Shown: piece by piece, positions 43,853 through 56,650 of the stretch
Layout of the letters: each line of letters opens with the position of its first letter
How positions within the stretch are numbered: position 1 is the first letter of the stretch
Assembly (NCBI GenBank): GCA_036345935.2
Contig: JADWOT020000008.1
Location: forward strand, 2,397,114 to 2,461,113
From: Taenia hydatigena
Taxonomy: Eukaryota; Platyhelminthes; Cestoda; Cyclophyllidea; Taeniidae
DNA length: 64,000 nt
Direction: 5' to 3'
Program-made: the position numbers and the translations under genes
The notes under the pieces: generated by a model
Told to the model about the DNA's origin: nothing
The model's database searches: none
What the model saw: only the letters and a program-made list of their open reading frames with translations

Positions 43853-46800
43853 TGTTTAAGCTATCATAGATCATAGGAAAATATTTTGATCCATGTTAAG
43901 TATGCGCTTGGTTCAATGCGTGGTCGTCACCTGTCAGAACTTGTCAAGCATACAGTTTTATAGCGATGACAGTCCTCCAAAGAATTTGCTATTGGTGAGC
44001 CGAATAATGCGTAGGTTCGTGTGAAGCGGTACAAAACTCTTAAAAAGGCCCACGTTTCCACGACACTAACTCATATTTTGAAACTGCAAGATCAATAGCA
44101 AAAGAGATCAGTAGCCGTGCTGTATTTATTTGATTGTAAATTATGGAAAAGATGTCGATTTTTGAGCCAATGAATAAAGAGGGTGGTGGGGAAGGCCATT
44201 TCTTTTTGCTACGAAATCCAGTAGGAAAGCGCCACAGCACCTAAAATGAGTTCGGTTTTAACGAACTATCAATAAATTGAGAAACAACCCCTATGCTATT
44301 GCAACAAAGTGGTCAAAATCAACCAGTATATAAACAGGCTTGAATTTTCGTAAAATAAATAAAGTGTTTATAAACAAAGATTAGAAATAGTTTACCTATC
44401 ATCAAGGCCTTGTTAATTTCAGCTGAGGAAGGAAAATAGCAAAATACAGATAAAAACTAATTCGGATTCATATTCAAAACTTTTAACAAGTAACATGCCA
44501 ATTTCTGATGATCCCTCCGCGCTTTTCACTAAAATGTAAAAACGAATTGCTAAAGATGCCTTTTCTTTTAGCTTATATAAAAGCAGTGAAAATTAAAACG
44601 CTCCATGTTAGAGAGCTTGCAATCGTGCTGCAGTATCTCGGACAGTACGTTTGTTTAAATGAGTCCATGGAGTTATTAAGTTCACCCAAAATATTTACCC
44701 ATTTTTAACGGAGTCTGTGGACGTGTCGTCCTGGGGGGCGATTCTCAAAATCAAAATAGGTTCTTTTTAAGCAAGGGGGATTTATAAGTTTTAGCCCGAT
44801 CTAATTATCCTATTGCGGTTGAAAATCAATATCTGAACTTATTAGGGAGACAATAGATAGCGGATTTACCGGAAGATTCTGAGATAGGCTCTAAAGTACA
44901 GAAAATGATCGGGTATTTGTGGATATTAAGGGGCGTAAAGGAGGATTGGTGGGGGGCACTTACTCGTGTTTGTTGTCTCTGTCGCAATCGAGTTTTCTAT
45001 CTCATCAACTTTATTTCGAAAAATACATATAAGTAACTTAAGCATCTTAACAGGTAGCAATTTAAATAAAAGAACTTTTAAGGCATTTATTTTAGAGGTT
45101 TATCGCTTGCCTTTTATGAGGTCTGCATCTGGAGCATTAACGGAAATAAGTATAAATCTCATCAGAGAAACAATTTTACTTAAGATGATGTCCAAATGGG
45201 ACTACTCAGAGGCATTTTTATGACTAAAAAGCTAAAAATGCTTGTTTACCTGCATCAATTCCAACGCGTTTATCTCTTGATCTTACTAAAAAGTAAAATC
45301 GGTTGCATCTTTAAAACTCAACTTATTGAGCAGACTTTGTAATTTTTCGAATAAACAGTGCAACCATGTCATTGATTAGAGCAAATAACAAGAATGGATT
45401 ACGCTTAATAGACAATCGTTATTAGCCTAGAAATGAATGCCTTTATCTTACCAGGCGAAATACTAACTACTAAACACAGAAGAGCCGTTTGCAGCAGGAG
45501 GGTGCTCATTTCTGGAGGGATCCACCAAAACTGCGTAAAAAGTCGGCACCACCACCTGCTTAAATAGGCCTCGGACGCTGCAGTGATGTATCGTCCCTCC
45601 ATCGAAACATATACCGAGGTTGCTGCAAAGGCACACAATTTTTTTATGCTCAAATGTTGGGTTGATGGCGCCAATGCGCATTAAACGTGATATTAGGGAG
45701 CGAAAAGTTGCTACGAGCCTTTTCAAAATACTGAGATACGTGCCCCAACGCGCAATTTCTTCAAACTCTCGAACTCGCATCCAGTTGGACTTGACGGTAT
45801 GAAGCTCCTATTTCACAAAAGAATTCGGAAAACTCATGCAAGAACATTGCCAACATATAAACTCAAATTAAATGCTGTGGATTTAACCCTATGGCAAGAC
45901 AAACATCAAACAGCACAAGCGCCATATCGAAATAATTCAAAACGAACTTTATAAAATTCGAACTAAAAGCTCTAACTACAAGTGGGTCTGACAATATTTT
46001 TGGTATAACCTGCTTTTGGAGCAATAAAGTAAAATGAAATTGAATATGATTCGATATTGGGACCGTATCTCATTCTGGTGAAGGAGATGAAGTCTACAAC
46101 GAGGAGGGATAAAACTCATTTCCTAAGCTGTTCGGTCTTTTTATCTAAAATTAAGACCAAATGTTCTACGGTTTGGAAGAGGGCTGCTACTTATTTGCAT
46201 AAGCTATGCCATAAAAAAATAATTTTCTCATCCTGCATGAAATGACATTAGCGTAGAGCGCAACTTCACGTGGAATAGAAATTGTAGAGATCTAAAAAGT
46301 ATCATAGCTGCCTAGTATACAAAAGGATTAAATTAGATAAGCATCTGTGCGAAGGTAAATCTCGTGCTATTCTTCATGAATTTCCCACTTAGTGCTCAAT
46401 TTTTCACACAATCGCACCGTGAAAAAAACTAAAATCTAGATTTATTATAACCCCACTTGGTGCTTTAAAGACTTTTAAAAGAGTTCCTTTTTGCCGTGAT
46501 AAACTAAGTGCACTTTTACTTTTAAATTCATTAAAACAATTAATTTCATAGGCACTTGTCCTGATTTGAAGCCATCCCAAAAGAATTATTGGCAAGCCAC
46601 CGCATTGAAAATGCCTTTCCTAATTTTTTGCATTAACTCACTCTTTCATTTTCTCTAATATTGATCCATATGGACTGAATTCACTTCAAATAATCTCGTT
46701 TTAATTTTGGCGCGCATGTTGATTAGCCAAATTTGGACCTATAGGTATGGTTACCTTGTATGACGGGTGCAATCTCTCGTCAGCCCTGGTATCAAAGGTT

Positions 46801-47228
46801 CTCTCCCTTGCAATATTCATGGTCTCATGCCTTTTACTGTATTTAATTTTGAACCCTATTTAGGTCTCTCGTCATTTTTGTATTTCTTTGCTGGTATCGG
46901 TTGAGGTTTTTGCAGTTGTAGTTCTTCATCGTTATATTTTTTGCGTTGCCTTCTATGTGCATCTTTCAGCCAACTGATTGCTAAGGCTCTTTATTTGTAG
47001 GTTCAATTCTTTTTAATGCGAGTTTATTTAAAATGCCTTTCCTGATTTACACACTGCTTCTAACTCAATGGCATCTAATTTATGCAAGCATTGTGTTTAT
47101 CATCTCGATTATATGCTTTAGCGCACTTTTTCGTTTGTTTTTCCGTGTATTTTACGTAAGCATGCTTTTATTGGTTCACCTTAAGTCACGACCTGTCGAT
47201 TCTGGATTTCTAGAAGGTTATTTAACAA
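43853..47228. other. Intergenic region upstream of PPM1A
   Basis: AT-rich sequence. One possible minus-strand exon lies at about 45715-45808 (listed separately). An ATTGG box (TTTTATTGGTTC) at 47170-47174 is 55 bp upstream of the PPM1A ATG. A hydrophobic frame starting at 47033 runs out of frame across the PPM1A start and is more likely 5' UTR or chance. Nothing else was recognised. Confidence 0.5.
45715..45808 (-). CDS. Possible exon of an unidentified gene
   Basis: On the minus strand an acceptor-like TTTTGTGAAATAG precedes an open frame beginning ELHTVKSNWMRVREFEE and continuing through a charged, helical stretch. A second acceptor-like GTGTGCCTTTGCAG follows near 45625, with another open stretch behind it. 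The connecting donor and phase are ambiguous, and no family was recognised. It could be a lineage-specific gene, a decayed copy or chance. The evidence is splice-like signals plus open frame only. Confidence 0.2.
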
Positions 47229-50200
47229 ATGGGAGCCTTTTTGGACAAACCGAATACCCGAAAATCCTCCGATTCGGGAAAGGGCAATGATATTGCCTAT
47301 GGCGTCTCCAGCATGCAAGGCTGGCGAATGGAAATGGAGGACGCCCATGTAGCTAAGACTTCTCTTCCTGGGGAGTTGAAGACGTGGTGCTACTTCGGTG
47401 TCTTTGATGGTCACGCGGGCTCCCGTGTCTCGGAGTTGTGCTCCAAATACCTTCTTGATCACATCCTCACCACACCAATTTTCAAGGAGCTGATCGTTTC
47501 CACTGAGAAGCACGGAGCCATTGAGGAAATTAAGGAAGGCATCGTTGCCGGCTTTATGGCCTTCGATGAGTTCATCCTCAAGGACAGCCCTCAGGAGAAA
47601 TCGGGCTCTACATCGGTTGTAGCGTTCGTTACGCCAACACACTACTTTATTGCCAACTGTGGCGACTCTCGGGGTGTCCTTATTAAAAGCGGCAAGGTTG
47701 CATTTAGCACCGAGGATCACAAACCCATTAATCCAAAAGAACACAGGCGAATCACCGACGCCGGTGGGCACGTTATCCTCTCTCGCGTCAATGGCTCGCT
47801 TGCTGTCTCGCGGTGAGTCGGTTTCTGATTTTTGAATTCCAAGAAATGCGTGATTGAATTTGCAAACTGTAGTAGTTGTGCCTTGAGTGTGTTTGTGTGC
47901 TTGTGCTTGCGACATTAAAGGTGTGCATATCCCCCAATGTTAATAGGCTTGTTTCCACGCCTGCATGTGCCACTATCAATTACGTCATGGTGGTGTATTA
48001 ATCACCTACGCCTGGTTTGCATGACCTGCTGTCTTCTCCGGGCCAATGGAAGAGGTTCTAACAATAGTCCACTTAACCCTCTGAGTCAATCGTGTTGTCT
48101 GTGTGTAGGGGAAGTAGGCGTATAATTAGTTGCGCTTTGGATTCGCGAGGTGGAGGGTTGCATTATGTGCTCCTGTGGGTGCATCACATGACACCCACAC
48201 TAGCTCATTTAGCAGTGGACCGAATGTTCACACATGCCTTAAGCGAGATTGACACACATGCACGCATAAAAAAGCTGTCTCTCTCGAAGTGTGGGAGGAG
48301 CGCCAGGTGCTTTAAATTAGCACTACGTTTCGATGTGTGTGTACACTAGAGGTCTTGGTTGGCTAAAAAACTTGAAATTGCGGCCAATTAGGAAGTAGGT
48401 TGTGGCCTCCGTGTGCATTGGTGCTTTGAAATCCAGTTTTTGGGAATTAAACGGTCACCACTTTTCAGGGATCGGAAACCATCCTCTTGTCATTAAATCA
48501 ACACAGAAATACGGCTAGTTCTGACCCTATTTATTGGTAGATTTATTTAAAATTAACGGTTTTTATCGCCCACTTTGCTTCAGGTCATTGACGACCTCTA
48601 AGTTGGTGCCTGTTCGGCTGGTAACGCACTCCCTCATGATCGGTGCTTTTGCTCGGGTAAAAAATTAACTAATTAACGCTTAATTGGGAATGTAAAGTCG
48701 GTGAGCTTTTCTGGCTTCTCTAATGCCGATTCATATGTGCGTATCGAATTTGCTGGGGTTGAGTTACAGAATCGTATCTCAGTTTCTGAGCCTGCTACAA
48801 GATGGCTGAGCGGACTTGCGTTGCATTTTCATGGGGCTTATTAGGTGTATGCCTTAAGGCTTAGCCATTGTTCCACATCGAGCACATATAGGCAGCCTTA
48901 TTGGCTCCATCTGGATTCATGACTTATTCGTCACTTTCCTTCAATTATCGCATGATTTTTGTTAAGCCGTGCGCTACTGTAACATTGGTATATACCAGCA
49001 GGCGACCAAAAGTTGGTGCGATTTTTTGGTATGGCCCACTGCAATGACCTGTCGTCACTTGTAGAGGGCCGCAAAATGCATGTGATTGTTTACTTAAATG
49101 CTTTACAGAAAATAGGTATGTATCGGTCCTATCATCGGTAACATGCACTTTGCAGTTCTCATTTCGTCAGATGCCGTTTGAGCCTGGTAAGTGTGATGCG
49201 AGTTTGCCTGTTTTGCGAACGGAGTGCAAGGGTGTTGTAGGATTTTTTGCTGGAAACTTGATTGTTTAGCGGTTAGAGAAGGCGATGTGATTCTGGAGGA
49301 CGATAAAGCAGTTGGCAAATGATTCGCCACTAACACGTTTTTGTAACGGTTGACATGATGCGACGATTCGTTTACACCTACACCAGCCGCGCACGTGGTG
49401 GAAACTACTAAGCAAATGAGTGTCACCCGCTGCGTATTAACAGATGAGGGTCGACTTTAAAGATCAGTCTTACCACTCACAGTGCACCGCTTTTACCTGT
49501 ATCAATAAAAGGTGGTTTTGTTAGAATGTTGGATGACTAACCTATGTGGGTGGAGAGATGGCATTTTGTGTCGCAACGGCAGAGTTGGTGGTGGCACTAG
49601 TCATCCTCATAAGTCTGGATCACAGGCCACCTCATGTCCTGGCGACTGGTGCTTGAGTTGTGTGGTGAGCTGGAGACAGAATTATTCTTTGGGGCCTAGT
49701 GTCCTATTTAAAGTGAAGAAGCACCAACTGGGAGTGGGAAGAATATTATCTGTTCGACAAGAGACCTCTCGAACGATGTGCAAATGTACTTTGCGTTAAA
49801 AGCCATGTTTGACCTCATATCCAACTTTAGGATGGAATGGGCGGCAAGGAACGATAGTACCCCGTCTTCGTCCCTCTCAATTCTGCCGCTATTTCGTCGG
49901 GTGATTATAGTTTTTTTTAATTTGGACAAAGTAATGTAGACAAACAAATATGGCCGAGGCCAAATTCTTCCTTCTAATGACAGAAACCTTTGTGTATGTA
50001 GGATTCGCAAAGATTTTATGGCTTTCTGTTACTGATCAATTCCACAGAGGATATTCTAGGAGACTTCCCGTTTTTTTCGCTACAAAAACCACGTAAAGTT
50101 GCATGTCTGTATTATTTGTCGGAAAGGCGAACGTATTTGGCCGCATAACTCAAGCGTCATGTGATATGACGCACTAGATTCCATGAATGTCGCACTTCTC

Positions 50201-53200
50201 ACCTGGTGGCCAGCCAATCCATTTTAACCGTTGCCACGGGAAATTAAAGCACCTTACTCTTCTTGTGACTGTTCTGATGATCTTGTGTCGAATTTGCTTG
50301 GTTTCAGGTGTCAACTCTTAGGCAACTTTGTCTTAAGTCTGGAAGGTCTGGCATTTGCAATGCATTTCCCTCGCCGAGCATTAAGTGCGTTGAGGTCGCA
50401 TCATGGAGGGATGGAATATAAATGCCATCCTCTTGCATACCTCTCACCTTAACTTCTGTCATCTGTAGCTGTCACTTCCCCCCACTTCCTTCTACTCCCC
50501 CTTACCCTAGTGACCGGTTTTGAAGGGTCATAGGAAGCTGTCACATTTCATACGGGGTGGAAAGTGTGTGATTGCAAGCACGCCTGGAAGTATTCCTGTT
50601 AATCAGCGAATGAAAGGACACCTAGACTAGTGGATGGTATAACTTGAGTTCTCCTCATTACTTGCTTTGAATGTGTTTTTCGCCTCTTTGCCACCGGTGA
50701 TCATTGAATTTATCACTGGGCCTCAGTAAGCATCTGACCTCATTTCGTTAACATTTTAGTGCATTGGGCGACTTTGACTACAAACAGATAAAAGGCCAAT
50801 CTCCGGCCGACCAATTGGTTTCTCCGGAGCCCGACGTCACTGCGATCGCACGAGTAAAATCGGAGGATGAGTTGCTTGTGCTGGCCTGTGACGGCGTCTG
50901 GGATGTCTTCAGCAATGACCAACTCTGTGAGTACCTTATCCACCGGCTTAAGTGTTCCTGCTCCCTCTCCGAAGCCTGCGAGGAGACCATCGATACTGCC
51001 CTCTTCAAAGTGAGTGTATCCTCCCTTCCTGCAGTCTCATTCTTTGCTCCTTGAAGGACCATTCTGACTGAATTGGGTGGCTGAGTGACTCATGTGCCGA
51101 TTACGCAAGTAAGGGGTTTTCGGACACTCCAAGCGTAGTTTAATTTGCACATGGAGGGGCTCTTTCGGCTTTCTATTGGACCCTTTGCCTCGCTTATAAT
51201 CCACTCTTGGATGATTTGCTGTGGGTGAAGGAATAGAAGTGCCGATGGACCTCTGATCTCGCGTAATGAATAGTTGAGAGGAGGAAGATTTGACTCTGGA
51301 AGGATGGGCGAATGGGCGAATAGATTGGAGCGTTGAATAAACTGATCTAGAATGAATGGGTAGGTGATAGATGAGTGGGGGCAGAGATAGGCGAACCTGG
51401 GGCGGACGTATGGCTGAATCCGTCTCTTTTTCCCCACTACAGCCACATTATCCACAGTCTTGCTGTTTTCAGCTCGTCTCCTTCCCTCGCTGCTGCCTTA
51501 GCGACTGTCTGAGCGCCTCTTGAAGGGGCATGGCCGTACTGGTTAAATTTGGTGATTGGGTAGCTTGCATTTTTCCACTAGTTTGGGGCTTGGCTTTTCC
51601 TGTAGAATACGACAGGCTAGTCATTCTGCGTGCCTGCCTCAAGTGTGTCCTCAGAATGGACCTGAGCTGAAGTCGGCGTGGCACAGAGTCAAACAAGTGC
51701 ATTTAGAAGTAATGAGGTGGTTGAGTGAATGAGTTGGTGAATCAGATTGGCTAAGCGGGTGTATGCACACCTTGCCGACAGCTTTTAGCCCTCCTCGTAC
51801 CGTCATGGCACGTGACTAGGTCATGTCCAGGTTGAATTACACCTGCGGGAATCTCATTTTTTGCTTCGCTTGGATTGCCACTAATGTACTTTTGTTTGTG
51901 CTGCACCTGTTCCCAACCCACGCATTTTCGTATTGGAATCCACCAACGATTTATTTCTGAGCTAAAAGTGCGTATGAATAAGATGACTGTCAACCTTCTC
52001 CAGACACAGGGTCTCGGCAAAGGGAAACTGCACAACGAGCTCACATGCTGCCATAGATGAGACACTCAGGATCCAGATAAGGTGCCTTTATACCATCCAT
52101 CATCCCTGTTGAGTTGGCAGGGAGATTTTCTGTGACTTTGATTATCAACCCGAAGGGCGGCCTTAAATTGGAGCGGAATGGGAATATTATCAGTATCGCT
52201 CAGCCGTTTCCACCTCGTCGTCATCGTCGTCTCTTGGATGCGTTCACCTGAACTTGTTATTGGACTGAAAGCAGCAACCCCACGGTTGGAGTTGTCACTG
52301 TCAGGTGTCTTTCGAAGTGTTTTGCGACATTCAAATGTCCCATTGCTGGGTGACGGAATCTCCCATCACCGTCGTCTCTAGGTGAGGGAATTTCGTGCCT
52401 GTTTCTGTCACTGCACGCTCTGCCCGTCACTGCCTCTTTGAGTGACGCTGTCTTGGACTGTCCCAAGGTCGACACGTGCGTTGGCCATAAGGGTGGGATT
52501 TGGGGTAGGTGGCTAGACTGAATCGGATTGACGGTGGATTGATTGGATCCAGATTGAGTAGGTGTTTGAATTTGCGAATGGATGAATCTGGATGGATAGA
52601 TCCGTCGTGCGCTGCCGTTTATCCCTTCTTGAATCCTCTCCCTTCCCTTCAAACCGTCTTTTTTGCTTTTTCAGGGTAGCAGGGACAATATGACCATGCT
52701 AATAGTGGGTTTGGACAGCGTGCCTACTCCGGACCCCGAGATGACCAAACTGGACAAGGAGCTCAACACTGCTATCCGTGAGATGATCGAAAGTGAGTTG
52801 TCAGGCGTCCTTTAACTTCACTACCTCTCTTCCAATTGTCTGTGTTGCTGTGGCTGTCCACGCCTGAAAATGCCTCCAAAATTTCATAAATTTCTCGTTA
52901 GTCTCACCACAAAAAGTGGAACATTTAAAGAATTGCGTTTTTAGGAGGCCAAGTTAGTGGTGGCGGTGCCGAATCTGCGCAATTGACCAAAAAGAGTAGG
53001 CTGTGAAGAGAGAGAGGCTGTAGAATTATGCTTAATGGCTTTTCCTTCCCTTTTTCTCCTTCACGAACTCTTTTCTCCCTTTTTGCTTTTCTTTTTAACC
53101 TATCAATCAGACGTCATAGAGATGTACAAGGACACGGACAGATTTACCTCCTCCTCTATCAGCAATGTGATAGAAAATCGATCTCTCCCTAACTATCCTC

Positions 53201-54042
53201 CCGGTGGTTTGGTCACCAAGTGAGTCTTCCCCAGCATTCCTTCCCTTTCCAGTTGCTCAGACAAGAGTCCAGTGGTGATGCCTCTGGTCGTCCTTCTTTT
53301 TAGACGTGCCCTGATCGAAAGCATCTGCTCTAGTCACCCCGAGGTCTCGGACTGGTGAGTTATCTGTTCCTCTAATCTTGCTGGTTGAAATTTTGTGGGT
53401 AAGGTGGGCTTCCAAAGGCAGGAAAGCGCGCTCAACTAAGGTTCGTTGAAATCGTTGGAACCTCTTTCGTCCCATCAGCTTTCAGTTAGGTGGAAGACTC
53501 TCCGGTTCACCGCGATTCTGCATTGGTGGAAATCACTCTAGACTATTGGGTAGAGTTTAAGGGAACAGAGCATGGTTCGGCAACCCAGACGAGGAGCAGA
53601 CATGCACATCCCACCCTTGCTGTGTTGAGTCATTCCTGCAATTGCCTTGTTTTATGGCCTTGGGACTTTTTATTTCCCTTCTACAACCAGCGACTACGAC
53701 ACTGTATTGAAGGTTGTAAAACCCCACCTCGGTTGCGATTTACAAGTTTTCCACTCTCTCAATAGTCCAAGAAAGCTTCACCGACAGTCTTGAGGTGTCC
53801 GCCGCGTTGGTAGATGAATGTTTGGAAGGGATATCTGTAGTAACTTGGGTGGGGCTTCGCAGACTTTCTCCAAATATTCCATAACCTATTCTTTCTCCTT
53901 TCTTTCAGCATCAACATGGGCGGGTGAGTAATTCCACTGGCATTGACCTTCAACCAATGGGAAGGGGTTGTGTTGCTGGTTGCGTTTTGACCCCGTGTGT
54001 GTTTCTCAATGTTCTTCCCTTTTCAGTGTGCAATCGCAATGA
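47229..54042 (+). CDS. PPM1A: Protein phosphatase PPM1A (PP2C alpha) orthologue
   Basis: PPM1A is a metal-dependent Ser/Thr phosphatase that switches off stress MAP kinase, SMAD and AMPK signals. Seven exons join in phase: 47229-47812, 50760-51009, 52675-52792, 53111-53219, 53304-53354, 53909-53923, 54027-54042. The product is 380 aa (human 382). Catalytic positions coincide with human numbering: Arg33, Glu37/Asp38 in GWRMEMEDAH, Asp60-Gly61-His62 in FDGHAG, Asp239 in LACDGVWD, and Asp282 in GSRDNMT. RVNGSLAVSRALGDFDYK and QLVSPEPDV are also present. The C-terminal helical lobe retains PPGG. The MGAFLDKP start matches the N-myristoylated PPM1A/B terminus. The penultimate exon is a 15-nt microexon, and the final exon adds only five codons before TGA. 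Introns 1 and 2 are 2.9 and 1.7 kb. Confidence 0.95.
47813..50759 (+). other. PPM1A first intron, no gene seen
   Basis: The donor CGGTGAGT and acceptor ACATTTTAG split the Arg195 codon correctly. The intron is long and mostly unique. It has no coding frame that fits a family and no large repeat. Confidence 0.75.
51010..52674 (+). other. PPM1A second intron, no gene seen
   Basis: The intron runs from AAAGTGAGTG to TTTTTCAG, between Lys278 and Gly279. It contains GATG/GAATG-rich degenerate stretches at 51290-51400 and 52500-52600, but no recognised gene. Confidence 0.75.
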
Positions 54043-55720
54043 CCGGACAGCGTCGCAGAGATGCCTCGTGATTTTTTCCATTCCCCCCCCCCCCTTACCT
54101 TCTATCGCGTCCAATTACCCACCACGTCCGCCCTCCTCCTCCTCCTCCTCCTTTTCCAGTGCTACCATGTCTAATACCGACACCCCGTTTACGGTCTTTT
54201 ACTCCTCGTCGGTGTGCTTTTTTTGTAAAATACGACGCACTCACGAGTGAACTCCTCCTCCTCTCTCTCCCCTTCCTCCTTGCTGCACGCGCCCAACCAC
54301 CTGATTCTGTCTCTCACGCTCTCGCCAGGTCACCACAAAAACAAAGGAGAGACAAAGTCAAGGTCTCTTAACCTTCCTTCCTTTCCTGTCCGGTCCTACC
54401 TACGCTCTCCCCAATCCGAATTCCCTTTTGTCCACCACCGCCGCTTCCCCTCCTCCAAACCTGCTGTTTGCTCTTTTTGTGTAAAAAGCAAGAACCAGCC
54501 GAAAGATGATGATATACTCTGTGCTGAGTGTTGTGCGTGTTTGTGTGTGTGTGCTTGTGTGGGGGTCTATTTTGGGTGATTCGTTTCCTTCCTGTTGTTT
54601 GTTCTCGTTGGGTTACCCCATTCCTCTCCCTTCCCCTCTCGCCAAATCGGCCACTTCTGAGGTCAGAGGGCTTTGGGCGTTTTATACACAGTGGAGGCTG
54701 TCGTGGCAATGCTAAATGGGATTAACACGGCTTCGGACGTCTTCCATCGACTCGCGCATCTGTCTTCGGAGGGCTTTCAGTGCAGTGGTGGATCCTTTGA
54801 TTGAAGGGTGGGCAACGACGATCTAATTAATAGACTGTGTTTGGTCCACAGCACAACAGATAGTTCTGCAAATATTTGACCGTTACGTCACCTCCTGTCC
54901 CGTGAAAATATCGTCCAAGGGGAAACTGATGCATCAGGCAAAACCACGATATTCTGGATCCGCGATTCACCTTTTTGAAAGCCGGACGATCATTAAGCTC
55001 GTAGAATCATGCTGTGGCGCGTTGGGCACGCTAACAGACTTCTCGCGCATCGTCTTTACATCTTCCCACCTTGAAATGTGTTCCTTACCTTCGTTTCGCT
55101 TCACCAGCTAAATGGAATCAGCCAACTCTGCGAGCACTCTCCATTGGAGGAGGGGGGAGAGTCGTCAAGGGTATACATTCTGCTTGCCCAAAGAATCTGA
55201 GTTTGCGCGATTTCTCGACCCAGTCGCCGCCTATACCTTCGCAAATAGGCGTCCCGATTTCCCTGTAGTTGGTTCGGATTCGCCTCGTGAAGTGCTACTC
55301 ATATCGACTAGTAGCATTGTTTGGGGGAGAATTACTTGTGTTATTGAGCTCAAGACCAGTAGTCTCTAAGCATGAATGCTAACTTTATATTTGAATTCAA
55401 TGGCACAAAGTTGCCTGTCCACCCTTCCAATTTCGGGTTTTTTTAACCAAAGTTGTACTATGCCTACTTAAAATAGTATAAGTAGAGGGCGGCGTTCAGC
55501 GTTAGTATAAATTAATTAATTTGAAGGGCGTTGAAGCTTCGTGTGAATTCAGCGAGGTCAGGTGGGTTAAATTAACATTCCCGAGGCAAAACTTACAAAA
55601 GTTAATTAAACAAACTTCTAAATAAGCACGATGATCACTACTGTCAAGGGCGTCATTGAATTTATGTCAGTGGCACACGATAACATGCGAAGATGGGGCT
55701 ATAGGGGATCTGCATTGGCG
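54043..55720. other. PPM1A 3' region and convergent intergenic DNA
   Basis: Pyrimidine-rich sequence with a run of about 11 C at 54086-54096, a CTC run near 54134-54152 and GT runs near 54538-54556. No gene was recognised. The low-complexity composition explains the many short proline/serine frames. No clear AATAAA was located soon after the PPM1A stop. Confidence 0.55.
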
Positions 55721-56650
55721 TCACTCGAAAAATGTGTAGAAGATGGCAGCCATGATACCCCAGAAGAAAGTTCCGAGCTTAGACTTTGACGTACCTTCAG
55801 GGTCGCATTGATTTTGAGTGCAAGTCACGTTGCCTTTGCAGCCGGAACAGCTGTCGCCTTTGATGTAGGGTTGCTCCGTCAACCAATTGCCACTAAAAGA
55901 GGCACGTTTAACTAATTTGATGGCTATTAAAACTGGTTAAGGACTAAATGTGGGTCCGGTGTGGCTATCGATCGGCAGTCGATGTGTCCAACTTGCAAGC
56001 AGCTACTAGTTGACAGTCCAAAGTTGATCATCAGTCAAGACCAAGCCGTGGGAACGACCTACCCTGGTGAGTAGAGGCAGAGAAGAACAGTTGAATTGTT
56101 GCAATCCGCTTTCGCACAGCCCATTTCCCGACTGTTTGCCCAAATCATCTACCAAATTAAGGGAATCGGAGGCTTATTTGGGTAAGGATATGGGGTCGAT
56201 GAATCTAGCTTGAAGGTCTTTTTCTCACTTTCTTATACTCTCCACAATTAATGCAGTTTCCATCCTTGCTTGCATTAAAATGGACTTTTTGATGGCCCCA
56301 CGCTGCCGCCAGGTCTTTCACACTTGTTCCACCACTCGCACTCAATGCCAGGTTCCAGTTGTATCCCTTTATCTCCAATTTACTGATGTTCTTTGTATCG
56401 CATGACAAATGCTTTAAAGCTGTCTCTTCTACTTCGGTGGAATATTTCTAGAGCCAATTCTGAGTTGAACAAGGGATAAGGTTCTCACCATGAGCATCAT
56501 ATTGGCTGCTGGTGGGTCAACTTCCGAACGATGATGCCGATGAAACTTTATTAACTCCCGACGCTCCTCTGGTGTGAGATGGAAAGTTACAGCAATGATG
56601 ACGGAAGCCATCAAGATGAGGAGATAAACCGCAAGGCTGATTCCATTCAT
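55721..56650 (-). CDS. CAP-superfamily (SCP/TAPS, venom-allergen-like) protein
   Basis: CAP proteins are secreted or surface Cys-rich proteins, expanded in flatworms as VAL proteins; roles vary and most are unknown. Four exons join in phase: 56650-56489, 56447-56229, 56148-56063, 55892-55721 (TGA), giving 212 residues. A hydrophobic signal or signal-anchor covers residues 4-23. It is followed by ERRELIKFHRHHRSEVDPPA, the start of the CAP fold, then MKYSTEVEETALKHLSC. CGEYKKMIWANSREMGC (about residues 122-138) occupies the place of the usual GHYTQ motif. YSPGGNWLTEQPYIKGDSC is the CAP2-like motif, followed by a CSGC...C...C tail. The CAP1 His and the GEN-type Glu are not conserved, so the metal-binding cavity looks degenerate. 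If the last donor-like GTACGT is not used, the protein ends in a hydrophobic stretch (FFWGIMAAIFYTFFE), perhaps a membrane or GPI signal. Confidence 0.85.

Noticed and set aside
47033..47290. Hydrophobic 85-codon frame before PPM1A
   Set aside because: It overlaps the PPM1A start out of frame, has no splice support, and is T-rich 5' flanking DNA.
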